64,000 bases of DNA from Chryseobacterium oryzae (GTDB lineage Bacteria > Bacteroidota > Bacteroidia > Flavobacteriales > Weeksellaceae), in assembly GCF_022811665.1 (NCBI RefSeq), contig NZ_CP094529.1, positions 2,666,001 through 2,730,000 on the forward strand. Reading direction: 5' to 3'. This document shows positions 50,986-59,969 of this stretch, piece after piece. Under the pieces are notes generated by a model that saw only the letters and a list, made by a program, of their open reading frames with translations, had not been told where the DNA came from and did no database searches. Position 1 is the stretch's first letter. Every line of letters begins with the position of its first letter. The translations under genes were made by a program, and so were the position numbers.

Positions 50986-51014
50986 CAAAGATAGGACTTT
51001 TTTCATTATCTCAA
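50986..51014 (-). promoter_or_regulatory. Promoter of the tRNA-Lys/Leu/Lys unit
   Basis: On the minus strand TTG (51012-51014), an 18-nt spacer and TATCTTTG (50986-50993), with an expected start about 50 nt before the first tRNA. Confidence 0.72.
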
Positions 51015-51046
51015 AACTTTTTCGCAAATTTGTTTAAAATAAATTC

Positions 51047-51562
51047 ATGATAATTTCACTACTCGGATACATGGGGAGCGGCAAATCTCACATTTCCAAA
51101 ATATTAAGCGATAAAATAAATTTTCAATTAATTGATCTTGATAAGGAGATTTCTCGTCGCTTAAAGCTTACAATTCCTGAAATTTTTGAAAAAAAGGGCG
51201 AAATTTACTTTAGAAAGCAAGAGCGGGAGATTTTGGAAGAAATTTTGGCAACACAAGCAAACACTGTACTGAGTCTGGGTGGAGGTACTCCAGCGTATTA
51301 TAATAATATGGAAATTATTAATAATAGTTCTAAAAGCATTTTTCTGAGAACTTCAATTCCCGTTTTATCAGAAAGATTATTAAAGCAAAAAGAAAAAAGA
51401 CCTTTAATTGCCAGAATTGCAGACAGCGAACTTCCGGAATTTATTGCCAAACATCTTTTTGAAAGAAATGCTTTTTACAGTAAAGCACAATTCAGTATCA
51501 CAACAGATGATAAAACACCGGAAAATATCATTTCAGAAATAACAGAAAAGCTCTATCTCTAG
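51047..51562 (+). CDS. aroK: Shikimate kinase
   Basis: 171-aa enzyme of the aromatic pathway that phosphorylates shikimate with ATP. The P-loop is LLGYMGSGKSHISK, the substrate segment DLDKEISRRLKLTIPEIF and the GGG loop LGGGTPAYYNN are in place, and the LID RPLIARI follows. Length fits AroK. It converges on the S4 protein gene with a 4-bp gap and no terminator between them. Confidence 0.93.
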   Translation: MIISLLGYMGSGKSHISKILSDKINFQLIDLDKEISRRLKLTIPEIFEKKGEIYFRKQEREILEEILATQANTVLSLGGGTPAYYNNMEIINNSSKSIFLRTSIPVLSERLLKQKEKRPLIARIADSELPEFIAKHLFERNAFYSKAQFSITTDDKTPENIISEITEKLYL

Positions 51563-51566
51563 AGCT

Positions 51567-52001
51567 TTAGTTTTCATTATTATCATTATCTGCCTCACCA
51601 AAAAAATCGTCCCAATCTGTAAATTCGGAAGAAAGATCATTTCCAACATAATCGTCCATATCCCTTCTGTCTTTCTTGGTAGGTCTGCCTTCGCCACGGA
51701 TACGGTAATAATCCTGACTGAGCTTTCTCATTTTTAACAGTTCCAGCTGTTCTCTATCTGTTACATCTTTTATATGAAGGGAAACCAGCTTCGCTCCTAT
51801 TCTGCTTTTAGGAATCTGAATCACCTTAATTTGATAATCAATCTGATTTTTACGGATTTTAATTACATCTCCTTCTTTAACCTCTTTAGAAGATTTCACA
51901 ACAGATGTTCCTACAGAAACCCGGTTCTTTTTAATTTCTTCTGCAGCGACTGATCTGGTTTTGTAAAAACGAATGCTCCATAAAAATTTATCTATTCTCA
52001 T
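51567..52001 (-). CDS. S4-domain RNA-binding protein (Hsp15/HslR-like)
   Basis: 144-aa protein. The S4 domain occupies about 1-65 (MRIDKFLWSIRFYKTRSVAA, VSVGTSVVKSSKEVKEGD), followed by a helical, basic middle (KDRRDMDDYVG) and an acidic tail. Hsp15 binds 50S subunits carrying nascent chains after aborted translation. The size and N-terminus fit HslR, but this lineage also has other S4 proteins, so I leave the symbol empty. Convergent with aroK. Confidence 0.85.
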   Translation of the reverse strand: MRIDKFLWSIRFYKTRSVAAEEIKKNRVSVGTSVVKSSKEVKEGDVIKIRKNQIDYQIKVIQIPKSRIGAKLVSLHIKDVTDREQLELLKMRKLSQDYYRIRGEGRPTKKDRRDMDDYVGNDLSSEFTDWDDFFGEADNDNNEN

Positions 52002-52010
52002 ATTTTTTTA

Positions 52011-52018
52011 TACTTTTG
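52011..52018 (+). promoter_or_regulatory. -7 element for the FKBP-like lipoprotein
   Basis: TACTTTTG, 37 bp before the ATG at 52056. Confidence 0.5.
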
Positions 52019-52055
52019 TCGTTATATTATTTGTAAAGTAATTAAAGTTTTTGAA

Positions 52056-52802
52056 ATGAAAAAAATATTTTTATATATCCTTGCTGGATCTTTGTGTTTT
52101 ACAGCTTGTAAAAAGGATGATGAAGTGGAAAGATTTGTAGAACCAGATGATATTGCGGTAAGAAATTCTTATGACGAGCAGGCTATTCAGAAATTTATGG
52201 ATGCCAATTATCTCGACAGTCAGGGAAATGTAAAAGCATTTAGCGCGAGTGATCCTGCTGATGATAATTTCAAAAAACTGTCGGAGCTGAATCCTGTAAA
52301 ACTTCCTTCCGGAGTTATCTATATAAAAAAAGTTGACGCCCAGCCAAATCCCGGAGTTGCTATTAACACTGATTCTAATTCAAACACAGCAAGTTTAGTT
52401 AAGATGATGATAAGAGCAAATTATTATGTTGCCACAGATTTGGACGGAGACGTATCGCTTACTTCTTACGGAGCGTTGGTGAACACCATAGATTCAAACC
52501 CAAGTCCTGTTACAGATCCTAAGTTTTATTATGTAAAAAAATCTGTTTTGGATGCTGCTACTACAGATATTGCAAAACAAAGAAGCTATTATGAAATTGA
52601 AGGCTTTCAGGAAGGCTTATCTTACTTCACAGGTTTTCAGGGAATGCCAAATGAAGCCAACTACAATCTTCAGGGTGTAATTATTGTTCCATCTAAAGCA
52701 GCATTTGCAAGAAATGAAAATTATTACGGACTTAAAAATACTACTTTTGTATTTAATTTCCAAGTTTACAATACACAGGTAAGACCTGCGGATCAACAAT
52801 AA
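52056..52802 (+). CDS. FKBP-like lipoprotein, putative
   Basis: 248-aa lipoprotein: the signal peptide ends CFTACKKDDEVE. The N-terminal part (about 40-90) has SYDEQAIQKFMDANYLDSQG, as in Bacteroidota FKBP-type peptidyl-prolyl isomerases. The C-terminal ~130 residues resemble a diverged FKBP fold: FQEGLSYFTGFQGMPNEAN is near the position of the FKBP GWEEAL segment, and GVIIVPSKAAFARN resembles the ...IPS.LAYG... strand. The usual catalytic aromatic set is not obvious, so activity is uncertain. Confidence 0.6.
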   Translation: MKKIFLYILAGSLCFTACKKDDEVERFVEPDDIAVRNSYDEQAIQKFMDANYLDSQGNVKAFSASDPADDNFKKLSELNPVKLPSGVIYIKKVDAQPNPGVAINTDSNSNTASLVKMMIRANYYVATDLDGDVSLTSYGALVNTIDSNPSPVTDPKFYYVKKSVLDAATTDIAKQRSYYEIEGFQEGLSYFTGFQGMPNEANYNLQGVIIVPSKAAFARNENYYGLKNTTFVFNFQVYNTQVRPADQQ

Positions 52803-52821
52803 ACAAGCAGTAAATAAATTA

Positions 52822-52858
52822 AAAAAGTGCATCAATTAATATTGGTGCACTTTTTTTT
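52822..52858. terminator. Bidirectional terminator between the FKBP-like gene and the FMN protein gene
   Basis: AAAAAAGTGCATCAAT / ATTGGTGCACTTTTTT with T-runs on both strands. Confidence 0.9.
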
Positions 52859-52873
52859 AGATTTGAATTAAAG

Positions 52874-54376
52874 TTATTTCACATTCCCTAAGATATCTGG
52901 GAAATATTTATCAGAAAGATGTTCAAACTCATCACCTCTCATAAACATGGACGCATCTATTTCTTCATAGCTGTCTCTTCCTGCAGCAGCAATGAGTTCA
53001 TTACAAGTATGCAGTGTATTCTTATGGAAATGATAAACCCTTTCGGCTTTATCGGTAACATCAAGTCCTTTTATCAGCATTTTATCTTGTGTTGCCACTC
53101 CAGTCGGGCATTTGTTATTATTACACCTCAACGCCTGAATACATCCCAATGCAAACATAAATCCTCTCGCATTATTACACGCATCAGCTCCCATAGCTAC
53201 CGCTCTTAAAATATCTAAACTTGTAAGCACTTTTCCGCTTGCTATAATTTTTACTCGTTCTCGGATGCTGTAATTTTTCAAAGTTCGGTTTACAAATATT
53301 AAAGCAGGTTCTAAAGGCATTCCTACTCCGTCTGAAAATTCTGGTGGTGCAGCTCCTGTTCCGCCTTCGGCTCCGTCTACGGTTATGAAATCAGGATAAA
53401 TTTTCAAAACATTCATCTGAACACAAATGTCTTCAAATTCTTTGGTATCGCCAATACACAATTTGAAACCTACTGGTTTTCCTTCGGATAATACTCTTAA
53501 TTCCTGTACAAAATGCAATAAACCTACTGCATTAGAAAAAGCAGAATGAGATGGAGGTGACAAAATAGTTTCTCCCGGTTTTACGTGGCGTATTTTTGCA
53601 ATTTCCGGGGTATTTTTAACTCCCGGCAAAACCCCTCCATGCCCAGGTTTAGCTCCTTGAGATAATTTAATTTCAATCATCTTAACATTCGGAAGCGATG
53701 CATATTTAGCAAATAATTCTGGATTAAATTTCCCTTCTTCATCCCTACATCCAAAATATCCCGTACCAATTTGCCAGCAAAGATCTCCCCCTTCCAAATG
53801 ATATGGAGAAATACCCCCTTCACCGGTATTATGATAAAAATTACCTTTTTTAGCTCCTCTGTTCAAAGAAATCTGAGCACGATCACTCAATGCACCAAAA
53901 CTCATTGCAGAAATATTAAACAATGAGGCATGATAAGGCTTACTGCACTGTTCTCCGCCAATCCAAACTCTAGGCAATTCTTCTTTCGGACTTTTAGCAT
54001 AAATAGAATGTTTTATACCCTCATATTTTCTATGATTAACTTCCAGCTGAGTTCCGAAAGGTACTGTATCGCTAAGATTTTTGGAGCGTCTGTATGCTGC
54101 AGATCTTTGATTTCGAGGAAAAGGCTTACCATCTGTTTCTCTTTCGATAAAATACTGCTGCATTTCCGGAGAAATATTTTCGAAAAAATATCTAAAATAT
54201 CCTAATACTGGAAAATTTCTTAAAATGGCATGTTTACTCTGAGTGATATTATAAACTCCCAGAAAGTAAATCGCTGTAAGAAGTATAGGAATCCAGTAAT
54301 GGGCTTTTATTAATAAAGCAGTCACCCATGTACACAGGAGCAAAACAACTCCCCACAACAAAAATTTATTTCTCAT
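52874..54376 (-). CDS. Membrane-anchored FMN-binding glutamate-synthase-like protein
   Basis: 500-aa protein. Two N-terminal spans (about 7-24, 26-45) precede a TIM barrel of the ferredoxin-dependent glutamate synthase alpha domain, with FNISAMSFGALSDRAQISL, VTVDGAEGGTGAAPPEFSD, and CNNARGFMFALGCIQALRC, then NNNKCPTGVATQD, which carries the conserved Cys cluster seen in this domain. It lacks the glutaminase domain of true GltB, so it cannot use glutamine itself. It stands alone; the redox partner and substrate are unknown. Confidence 0.88.
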   Translation of the reverse strand: MRNKFLLWGVVLLLCTWVTALLIKAHYWIPILLTAIYFLGVYNITQSKHAILRNFPVLGYFRYFFENISPEMQQYFIERETDGKPFPRNQRSAAYRRSKNLSDTVPFGTQLEVNHRKYEGIKHSIYAKSPKEELPRVWIGGEQCSKPYHASLFNISAMSFGALSDRAQISLNRGAKKGNFYHNTGEGGISPYHLEGGDLCWQIGTGYFGCRDEEGKFNPELFAKYASLPNVKMIEIKLSQGAKPGHGGVLPGVKNTPEIAKIRHVKPGETILSPPSHSAFSNAVGLLHFVQELRVLSEGKPVGFKLCIGDTKEFEDICVQMNVLKIYPDFITVDGAEGGTGAAPPEFSDGVGMPLEPALIFVNRTLKNYSIRERVKIIASGKVLTSLDILRAVAMGADACNNARGFMFALGCIQALRCNNNKCPTGVATQDKMLIKGLDVTDKAERVYHFHKNTLHTCNELIAAAGRDSYEEIDASMFMRGDEFEHLSDKYFPDILGNVK

Positions 54377-54505
54377 TCTTTCATTATTTTAACCTCAAAT
54401 ATAAAGAATGAAAACGAGAAGAAAAATTAAATAAAAAAACAAGAAGAAATGAAACATTTTAGCCTACTTTGTTGTCTTAAAAATAAACCCTAAAATAATA
54501 CTGCT

Positions 54506-55639
54506 ATGAAAAAGAAAATATTTACGTTCTTAGGAATCTGCATTTTGGGACAGGGCATTTTGTTTTCACAGAAAAAACTACCTGTAATTAAAGCAAATTC
54601 TATAAGTGTAGACATAAAAGACGGAAACACACTCAAAAAAAATGCATGGAATATTGTTCCGGAAGAAAAGTTGGATGTGTACACAACTTCCTCCAAAAAA
54701 GTAACTTTCTACACAGATATAGATTCTATATCCTTTAAAATTGATCCGAAAAAGGAATATAATTTTATTATTTTGCTGAAAGGTAAAGATTCTGCAAGAA
54801 CACAAATAAAATACGTCCCTTCCCGATTGGAAATTTTAAAAGGTGGCGAGAAATATAATTTTTCAGACCAAAGATTGGTTCCAAAATTCACTTATCAGTC
54901 TAAAGAGAATGAAGACTTAAAAAAAATAAGAAAAGAACTACGATTAGATTCTATTGCCGGAAAAGGAAATGAATTGTCTCAAATTTTCAATTTAATGCAT
55001 TGGGTACACAACTTAGTTCGGCACGATGGAAGCAGCAATAATCCTACATTAAAAAATGCGGTGGATTTAATAAAAGTCTGTAAAGCCGAAAATCGTGGCG
55101 TAAACTGTAGAATGCTCGCTACAATTCTAAACGAATGCTATCTTTCTATGGGCATAAAATCCCGCTACATAACCTGTATGCCTAAAGAAACCAATTTTGA
55201 TGACTGTCACGTTATTAATATGGTGTACAGCAAAGATTTGAAAAAATGGATTTGGATTGACCCTACTTTCGATGCCTATGTTATGAACGAGCACGGAGAT
55301 CTTTTAAGCATTCAGGAAGTAAGAGAAAGACTTACGAAAGGACTTCCGTTAGTTTTGAATGCGGATGCTAACTGGAACCGAGAATATTTACAAACAAAAC
55401 AAGACTATCTGGAAAACTATATGGCAAAAAATCTATACAGAATGCAAACTCCATTGGAAAGCGAATACAATACAGAAACCTGGAAAGAAGGAAAAAAAGT
55501 AACGTATGTTGAACTGCTTCCGTTAGATGGAATTGAACAAACTCCACAAAAGAAACAAGAAACTAATACCGAAACCGGAGTTAGTTTTACATATTACAAA
55601 ACCAATAATCCAGATTTATTTTGGACGATTCCCGAATAA
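54506..55639 (+). CDS. Transglutaminase-like protein, secreted
   Basis: 377-aa protein with a signal peptide (MKKKIFTFLGICILGQGILF). The N-terminal ~140 residues are unassigned. The transglutaminase-like core (about 165-290) has the triad Cys in NRGVNCRMLATILNE, His in DDCHVINMVYS and Asp in WIWIDPTFDAYVM, with the expected spacing. The C-terminal region is rich in Glu/Lys. Typical roles in this family are proteolysis or isopeptide chemistry in the periplasm; the substrate is unknown. Divergent from the FMN protein gene. Confidence 0.85.
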   Translation: MKKKIFTFLGICILGQGILFSQKKLPVIKANSISVDIKDGNTLKKNAWNIVPEEKLDVYTTSSKKVTFYTDIDSISFKIDPKKEYNFIILLKGKDSARTQIKYVPSRLEILKGGEKYNFSDQRLVPKFTYQSKENEDLKKIRKELRLDSIAGKGNELSQIFNLMHWVHNLVRHDGSSNNPTLKNAVDLIKVCKAENRGVNCRMLATILNECYLSMGIKSRYITCMPKETNFDDCHVINMVYSKDLKKWIWIDPTFDAYVMNEHGDLLSIQEVRERLTKGLPLVLNADANWNREYLQTKQDYLENYMAKNLYRMQTPLESEYNTETWKEGKKVTYVELLPLDGIEQTPQKKQETNTETGVSFTYYKTNNPDLFWTIPE

Positions 55640-55664
55640 ATACAAATAAGAAACAGTAATTTCA

Positions 55665-57011
55665 CTAAACTTTCTCCAGGAAGTTTTCATAAGAATTCAG
55701 CACAGAAACAGTACCATCGGATTCAATCTTATCAAGTTTTAAGAATTCGATGGTATTAACCGATTTGGCATCAAAATCTTTCTGTACTCTCACATAATTT
55801 TCTGTAAAGCCAAACATTTTCCCCTCTTTATTTTCATGTTCCCAAAGGACAGGAAGCGTATTTCCGAGTTGCGTTTGGTAAAACGCCATTTTTTTCTTTT
55901 CAGATAAAATTCTCAGCATTTTGTTCCGCTTTTTTCTTTCAGAAATAGGTACAATATCTCCCATATCTGCAGCTTCTGTATTTTCTCTTTCGGAGTAGGT
56001 AAAAACATGCAGATAAGTAATTGGCAACTCATTCAGGAAATTATATGTTTCTAAAAATTTCTCTTCTGTTTCTCCCGGAAAACCTACAATTACATCTACC
56101 CCAATTGCTGCATGAGGCATTACTTCACGAATTTTTGCCACTCTGTCGCTGTACAGTTTTGTGAGATAACGTCGTTTCATTTTTTTAAGCAAATCATCAC
56201 TTCCCGACTGCAAAGGAATATGAAAATGCGGAACGAAACTTTTACTTTTAGAAACCAGTTCGATACTTTCGTCTTTCAGAAGATTAGGTTCAATAGAAGA
56301 AATACGGATTCTCTCGATTCCTTCCACCTGATCCAGTTCTGAAATTAAATCTAAGAAAGTATGTTCATGTCTTTTATTGCCAAATTCACCTTTTCCGTAA
56401 TCTCCGATATTTACACCGGTTAAAACAATTTCTTTTATTCCTTTTCCGGCAATTTCTCTGGCATTTTGAAGTACATTTTCAATGGTATCAGAACGAGAAA
56501 TCCCTCTGGCTAAAGGAATAGTACAATAAGTACATTTGTAATCGCAACCGTCCTGAACTTTAAGAAACGCCCGGGTTCTATCTCCTATAGAATAGCTTCC
56601 GATAAAGAAATCTGTTTCTTCAATCTCGCAAGAATGTACAATACCTTCATTTCGAGATTTCTGAAGATCATCAAGATAACTTAAAATATTGAATTTTTCT
56701 TTGGCTCCCAAAACCAAATCTACCCCTTCAATTTGCGATATTTCTTCTGGTTTCAGCTGTGCATAGCATCCAACAATCACCACCAAACCTTCAGAATTGG
56801 CTTTCATGGCTCTTTTCACATGAAGTTTGCACTCTCGGTCTGCATTTTCTGTAACCGAACAGGTGTTGATTACATACACATCAGCTTTATCATCAAAACT
56901 TACCTTACTGTACCCTGCATCTGTTAATTGACGGGCAATCGTAGAGGTTTCTGCAAAATTGAGTTTGCAGCCAAGGGTATGATATGCGGCAGTTTTTTGA
57001 ATTGTTGACAT
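55665..57011 (-). CDS. mtaB: tRNA t6A37 methylthiotransferase MtaB
   Basis: 448-aa radical-SAM enzyme that adds methylthio to t6A37 of ANN-decoding tRNAs. ATG 57009-57011 (MSTIQKTAAYHTLGCKLNFA) is chosen since the predicted promoter (57038-57045) lies between it and a more upstream ATG at 57077. The N-terminal UPF0004 cysteines are in LGCKLN, INTCSVTENADRECK and IVGCYAQ. The radical-SAM cluster is DGCDYKCTYCTIPLARG, and the C-terminal TRAM domain follows. MtaB is favoured over MiaB because of the HTLGCKLN start and NTCSVTE. Confidence 0.92.
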   Translation of the reverse strand: MSTIQKTAAYHTLGCKLNFAETSTIARQLTDAGYSKVSFDDKADVYVINTCSVTENADRECKLHVKRAMKANSEGLVVIVGCYAQLKPEEISQIEGVDLVLGAKEKFNILSYLDDLQKSRNEGIVHSCEIEETDFFIGSYSIGDRTRAFLKVQDGCDYKCTYCTIPLARGISRSDTIENVLQNAREIAGKGIKEIVLTGVNIGDYGKGEFGNKRHEHTFLDLISELDQVEGIERIRISSIEPNLLKDESIELVSKSKSFVPHFHIPLQSGSDDLLKKMKRRYLTKLYSDRVAKIREVMPHAAIGVDVIVGFPGETEEKFLETYNFLNELPITYLHVFTYSERENTEAADMGDIVPISERKKRNKMLRILSEKKKMAFYQTQLGNTLPVLWEHENKEGKMFGFTENYVRVQKDFDAKSVNTIEFLKLDKIESDGTVSVLNSYENFLEKV

Positions 57012-57037
57012 TTTTTTGAAGCTGAATTTTATGGGTG

Positions 57038-57045
57038 CAAAGATA
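57038..57045 (-). promoter_or_regulatory. -7 element of mtaB (decides the start codon)
   Basis: TATCTTTG on the minus strand, 26 bp upstream of ATG 57011. Its position excludes the longer ORF start at 57077. Confidence 0.5.
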
Positions 57046-57111
57046 ATCAATTTAAGATGAATATGTACAGACCCCAATTTCAGTATATTGTAAAGGCATT
57101 TGAAGATGCTT

Positions 57112-57154
57112 AAAAAAACAAATAAGCCGCTTCGGAAGAATGAAGCAGCTTATT
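57112..57154 (-). terminator. Terminator of the dipeptidyl peptidase gene
   Basis: On the minus strand AATAAGCTGCTTC / GAAGCGGCTTATT with a G-T wobble, then TGTTTTTTT. Confidence 0.8.
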
Positions 57155-57176
57155 GCTGATATATTTTAAATTTGTT

Positions 57177-59306
57177 TTAAAGATTATTCAAGATAAAATC
57201 TGTCATTTTCTGGTAAAGTTGCGGTCTGGTCTGTCCTCCGTAAATCCCGTGGTTTTTATCCGGATACGCCATGAAATCGAACTGTTTTTTATTTTGAATT
57301 AAAGCTTCCGAAAACTCCATAGAATTTTGAAAATGCACATTATCATCCGCAGTTCCATGAATGAGCAGAAACTTACCTTTCAGTAATTTGGCGTGCGTTG
57401 TCGGAGAATTATCATCGTATCCTGCAGGATTTTCTTGCGGAGTGAGCAAAAACCTTTCGGTATATACAGAATCGTAATACCTCCAGTTCGTTACAGGTGC
57501 AACTGCTATTCCCATTTTAAACACATCTGCTCCTTTCGTCATTGCAAGACTTGCCATATATCCGCCAAAACTCCATCCGAAAATTCCTATTCTGCTTTTA
57601 TCAATATAACTTTGATTTCCTAACCATTTAGCTGCTGTTATCTGATCTTCAATCTCATATTTTCCAAGGTTTTTATAGGTAACTTTTTTAAATTTAGCGC
57701 CTTTATAGCCAGTTCCTCTTCCATCGACACACGCAATTACATAACCTTTCTGAGCCAACATTTCAAACCAAATTGCGTTGCCGTTATCCCAAGAATTAGC
57801 CACTTGCTGCGATCCCGGTCCGGAATATTGATACATGAAGAGCGGATATTTTTTCTTAGGATCAAAATTTTTAGGTTTTATAATCCATGCATTCATCTGA
57901 TCTCCCGCAGCATTGGGAATTGTGATAAATTCTTTTTCAGAAAAATTATCAGAATGAAGTTTTTTAAGCTGTTCATCATTATTCTGAAGCTCCTTCATTA
58001 CCTTTCCATTTCCGTCTTTCAATACAAAAGTATAGGGTTTTGAAGCGGTAGAAGAAGTTTCGATAAAGTAATTGTAATTTTTACTGAAATTCGCAGAATT
58101 ATTTCCTTCCGCATTAGAAACCAACTGAGATTTTCCGTTTTCTATATTGATTTTTGAAACCACTTTATTAATACTCCCTTTTTCTGTCGTCTGAACGTAA
58201 ATTTCTTTAGATTTTGGATTAAATCCGTAGTAATCGGTAACTTCCCAATTTCCTTTTGTTACCTGTTTTTTCAGTTTCCCGTCTTTATCATACCAATACA
58301 GATGGCGGAAACCGTCTCTCTCTGAAGCCCAAAGAAAAGAATTATCCTCCAAAAACTCTAAGGTTACATTATCTGTATCAATCCATTGGTTGTCGGTTTC
58401 TGTAAAAAGTTTTGTTACGGCTCCGGTTTTGGTATTTACTTTTAAAACATCCGAAGCATTTTGTGTTCTCTGCGAAGTGATGAGAACCATTTCGTCTGAA
58501 GCGGAAGTCTGAATAACATTCGGAATGTAATAATTCTTAAAATTATCAAGATTAATCTTACCTATACTGCCTTTTCCTAAACTGAAAATATATGCAGAAA
58601 CCAACGAATTTTTTTCACCAGCTTTAGGATATTTATACCTCATCTCGGATGGATAAAGCGACTTTCCGTAGATGGGAATGTAAATTTCGGGTACTTCTTT
58701 TTCATTAGATTTCACAAAAACAATAGCATCCGAATTTTTTGTCCATTCGTATAATCTTGCATGCCCAAACTCTTCTTCATACACCCAGTCTGCCAAACCG
58801 TTCAGAATTTCATTCTTTTTTCCATCCTTTGTAATTGGAGTGATATTGCCTGATGATAAATCCTGATAAAACAAATTATTGTCTGTAATGAAAGCTACTT
58901 TTGTCGCGTCTGGAGAAAATCTAGGTTCCTGAATTGGTTTTCCTTCATTCAGAGTGATGGTTTTTCCTGTTTTAAGGTCTTTCACATCGAATATTCCTAA
59001 AAAAGAGTGTCTGTAAATAGGCTGACTGTCTTTTAGTAAAAGAATTTTAGATTCATCATCAGAAAACTCATAACTTTCAAAATTCCCATCAACAAGATTA
59101 CCTTCCTTTTGAGAAGTTTTATAAGAATACTTGGCAATTCCGCCCTGTTCTATTACCAGATAGCTTTCGCCGTTTTTCATAGAGGTAATTCCGGCAATTC
59201 CTTTTCCTCGGTAATATCCCGAATATATTTTATCCAAAGTAATTTCCTGGGCATTAAAATTCTGAAATAAAGCCACAAGACTAAGTGTAAGAATAAGTTT
59301 TTTCAT
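57177..59306 (-). CDS. Dipeptidyl peptidase IV (S9B family)
   Basis: 709-aa secreted serine peptidase that removes X-Pro dipeptides. The signal peptide MKKLILTLSLVALFQNFNAQ is followed by a beta-propeller (about 45-460, including WVYEEEFGHARLYEWTKN, the DPP4 double-Glu motif) and an alpha/beta hydrolase domain with the nucleophile in FGWSFGGYMASLA, Asp in HGTADDNVHFQNS and His in DKNHGIYGG. Length is typical. The GlcDP-type EEEFGH pair and G-W-S-x-G-G-Y fit DPP4 rather than oligopeptidase B. Single-gene unit with promoter 59326-59333 and terminator. Confidence 0.95.
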   Translation of the reverse strand: MKKLILTLSLVALFQNFNAQEITLDKIYSGYYRGKGIAGITSMKNGESYLVIEQGGIAKYSYKTSQKEGNLVDGNFESYEFSDDESKILLLKDSQPIYRHSFLGIFDVKDLKTGKTITLNEGKPIQEPRFSPDATKVAFITDNNLFYQDLSSGNITPITKDGKKNEILNGLADWVYEEEFGHARLYEWTKNSDAIVFVKSNEKEVPEIYIPIYGKSLYPSEMRYKYPKAGEKNSLVSAYIFSLGKGSIGKINLDNFKNYYIPNVIQTSASDEMVLITSQRTQNASDVLKVNTKTGAVTKLFTETDNQWIDTDNVTLEFLEDNSFLWASERDGFRHLYWYDKDGKLKKQVTKGNWEVTDYYGFNPKSKEIYVQTTEKGSINKVVSKINIENGKSQLVSNAEGNNSANFSKNYNYFIETSSTASKPYTFVLKDGNGKVMKELQNNDEQLKKLHSDNFSEKEFITIPNAAGDQMNAWIIKPKNFDPKKKYPLFMYQYSGPGSQQVANSWDNGNAIWFEMLAQKGYVIACVDGRGTGYKGAKFKKVTYKNLGKYEIEDQITAAKWLGNQSYIDKSRIGIFGWSFGGYMASLAMTKGADVFKMGIAVAPVTNWRYYDSVYTERFLLTPQENPAGYDDNSPTTHAKLLKGKFLLIHGTADDNVHFQNSMEFSEALIQNKKQFDFMAYPDKNHGIYGGQTRPQLYQKMTDFILNNL

Positions 59307-59325
59307 TGTAATAAATCCTGAATTT

Positions 59326-59333
59326 CAAAGATA
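59326..59333 (-). promoter_or_regulatory. -7 element of the DPP4 gene
   Basis: TATCTTTG on the minus strand, 19 bp upstream of the ATG at 59306. Confidence 0.45.
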
Positions 59334-59433
59334 AACATTTTATTTTCTCAAGGTGAACTAGGAACTTACCGTTTTGGCAAAAAAATTGAATAGTTATTCT
59401 ATATTAATGCTTACATCCTTAAAACCAATAATT

Positions 59434-59907
59434 ATGGAAACAAAAGACAATGAAAGAAAATTAAACCGCTACGATCTTGAAGACAAAACTGTTTTTACCG
59501 GTTTTTCTGATTTTAATGATGCTGAAAATTATGCCCAAACTGAAGGTGGAAAATTAGTAGAAGTAGCCTTTAAAGACGGTAATGATAACCCCGTAATTAG
59601 CAATGAAGCCGGACTGATAGAAAAAAGACTACATTATTTTGTAGATGCAGGTCCTGAATACAAATTCATTCACTCGTCTGACGAAGGATTTAGACAATAT
59701 GCCGATGAATTACAGAAAATAAAGGCAAAACTTGAACAGTCTCCTCCAGATGAAAGATACATCGCAAGTTTTGAAATTGAAAATGCTGAAGATCCTATTA
59801 TCGTACTGAAAAACGATGCTTTCGAATCGGTAACTTCCCGAGAAAGATCTAAATATCTAAAAAGTGCAAACGTTTATGAAATTGGTGTTACGGTGCCAAA
59901 ATCTTAA
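59434..59907 (+). CDS. Hypothetical cytoplasmic protein, 157 aa
   Basis: I start at ATG 59434 (METKDNERKLNRYDLEDKTV); the same frame opens at a TTG at 59374, but that adds 20 residues that look unlike the rest. No signal or membrane segment. The sequence is acidic and mixed alpha/beta (FTGFSDFNDAENYAQTEGGK at the N-terminus; RYIASFEIENAEDPIIVLKN). No family recognised. Terminator at 59912. Confidence 0.7.
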   Translation: METKDNERKLNRYDLEDKTVFTGFSDFNDAENYAQTEGGKLVEVAFKDGNDNPVISNEAGLIEKRLHYFVDAGPEYKFIHSSDEGFRQYADELQKIKAKLEQSPPDERYIASFEIENAEDPIIVLKNDAFESVTSRERSKYLKSANVYEIGVTVPKS

Positions 59908-59911
59908 TCAT

Positions 59912-59948
59912 AAAAAAATCGGTTTGACATTCCTCAAACCGATTTTTA
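59912..59948. terminator. Bidirectional terminator
   Basis: AAAAATCGGTTTGA / TCAAACCGATTTTT with T-runs on both strands, between the 157-aa gene and the phosphorylase homologue. Confidence 0.9.
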
Positions 59949-59969
59949 TTAATTAATTCCTGCTTTATT

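Noticed and set aside
57012..57077. 22-residue N-terminal extension of MtaB
   Set aside because: The -7 element at 57038-57045 lies within it, and the family begins at MSTIQKTAAYHTLGCK.
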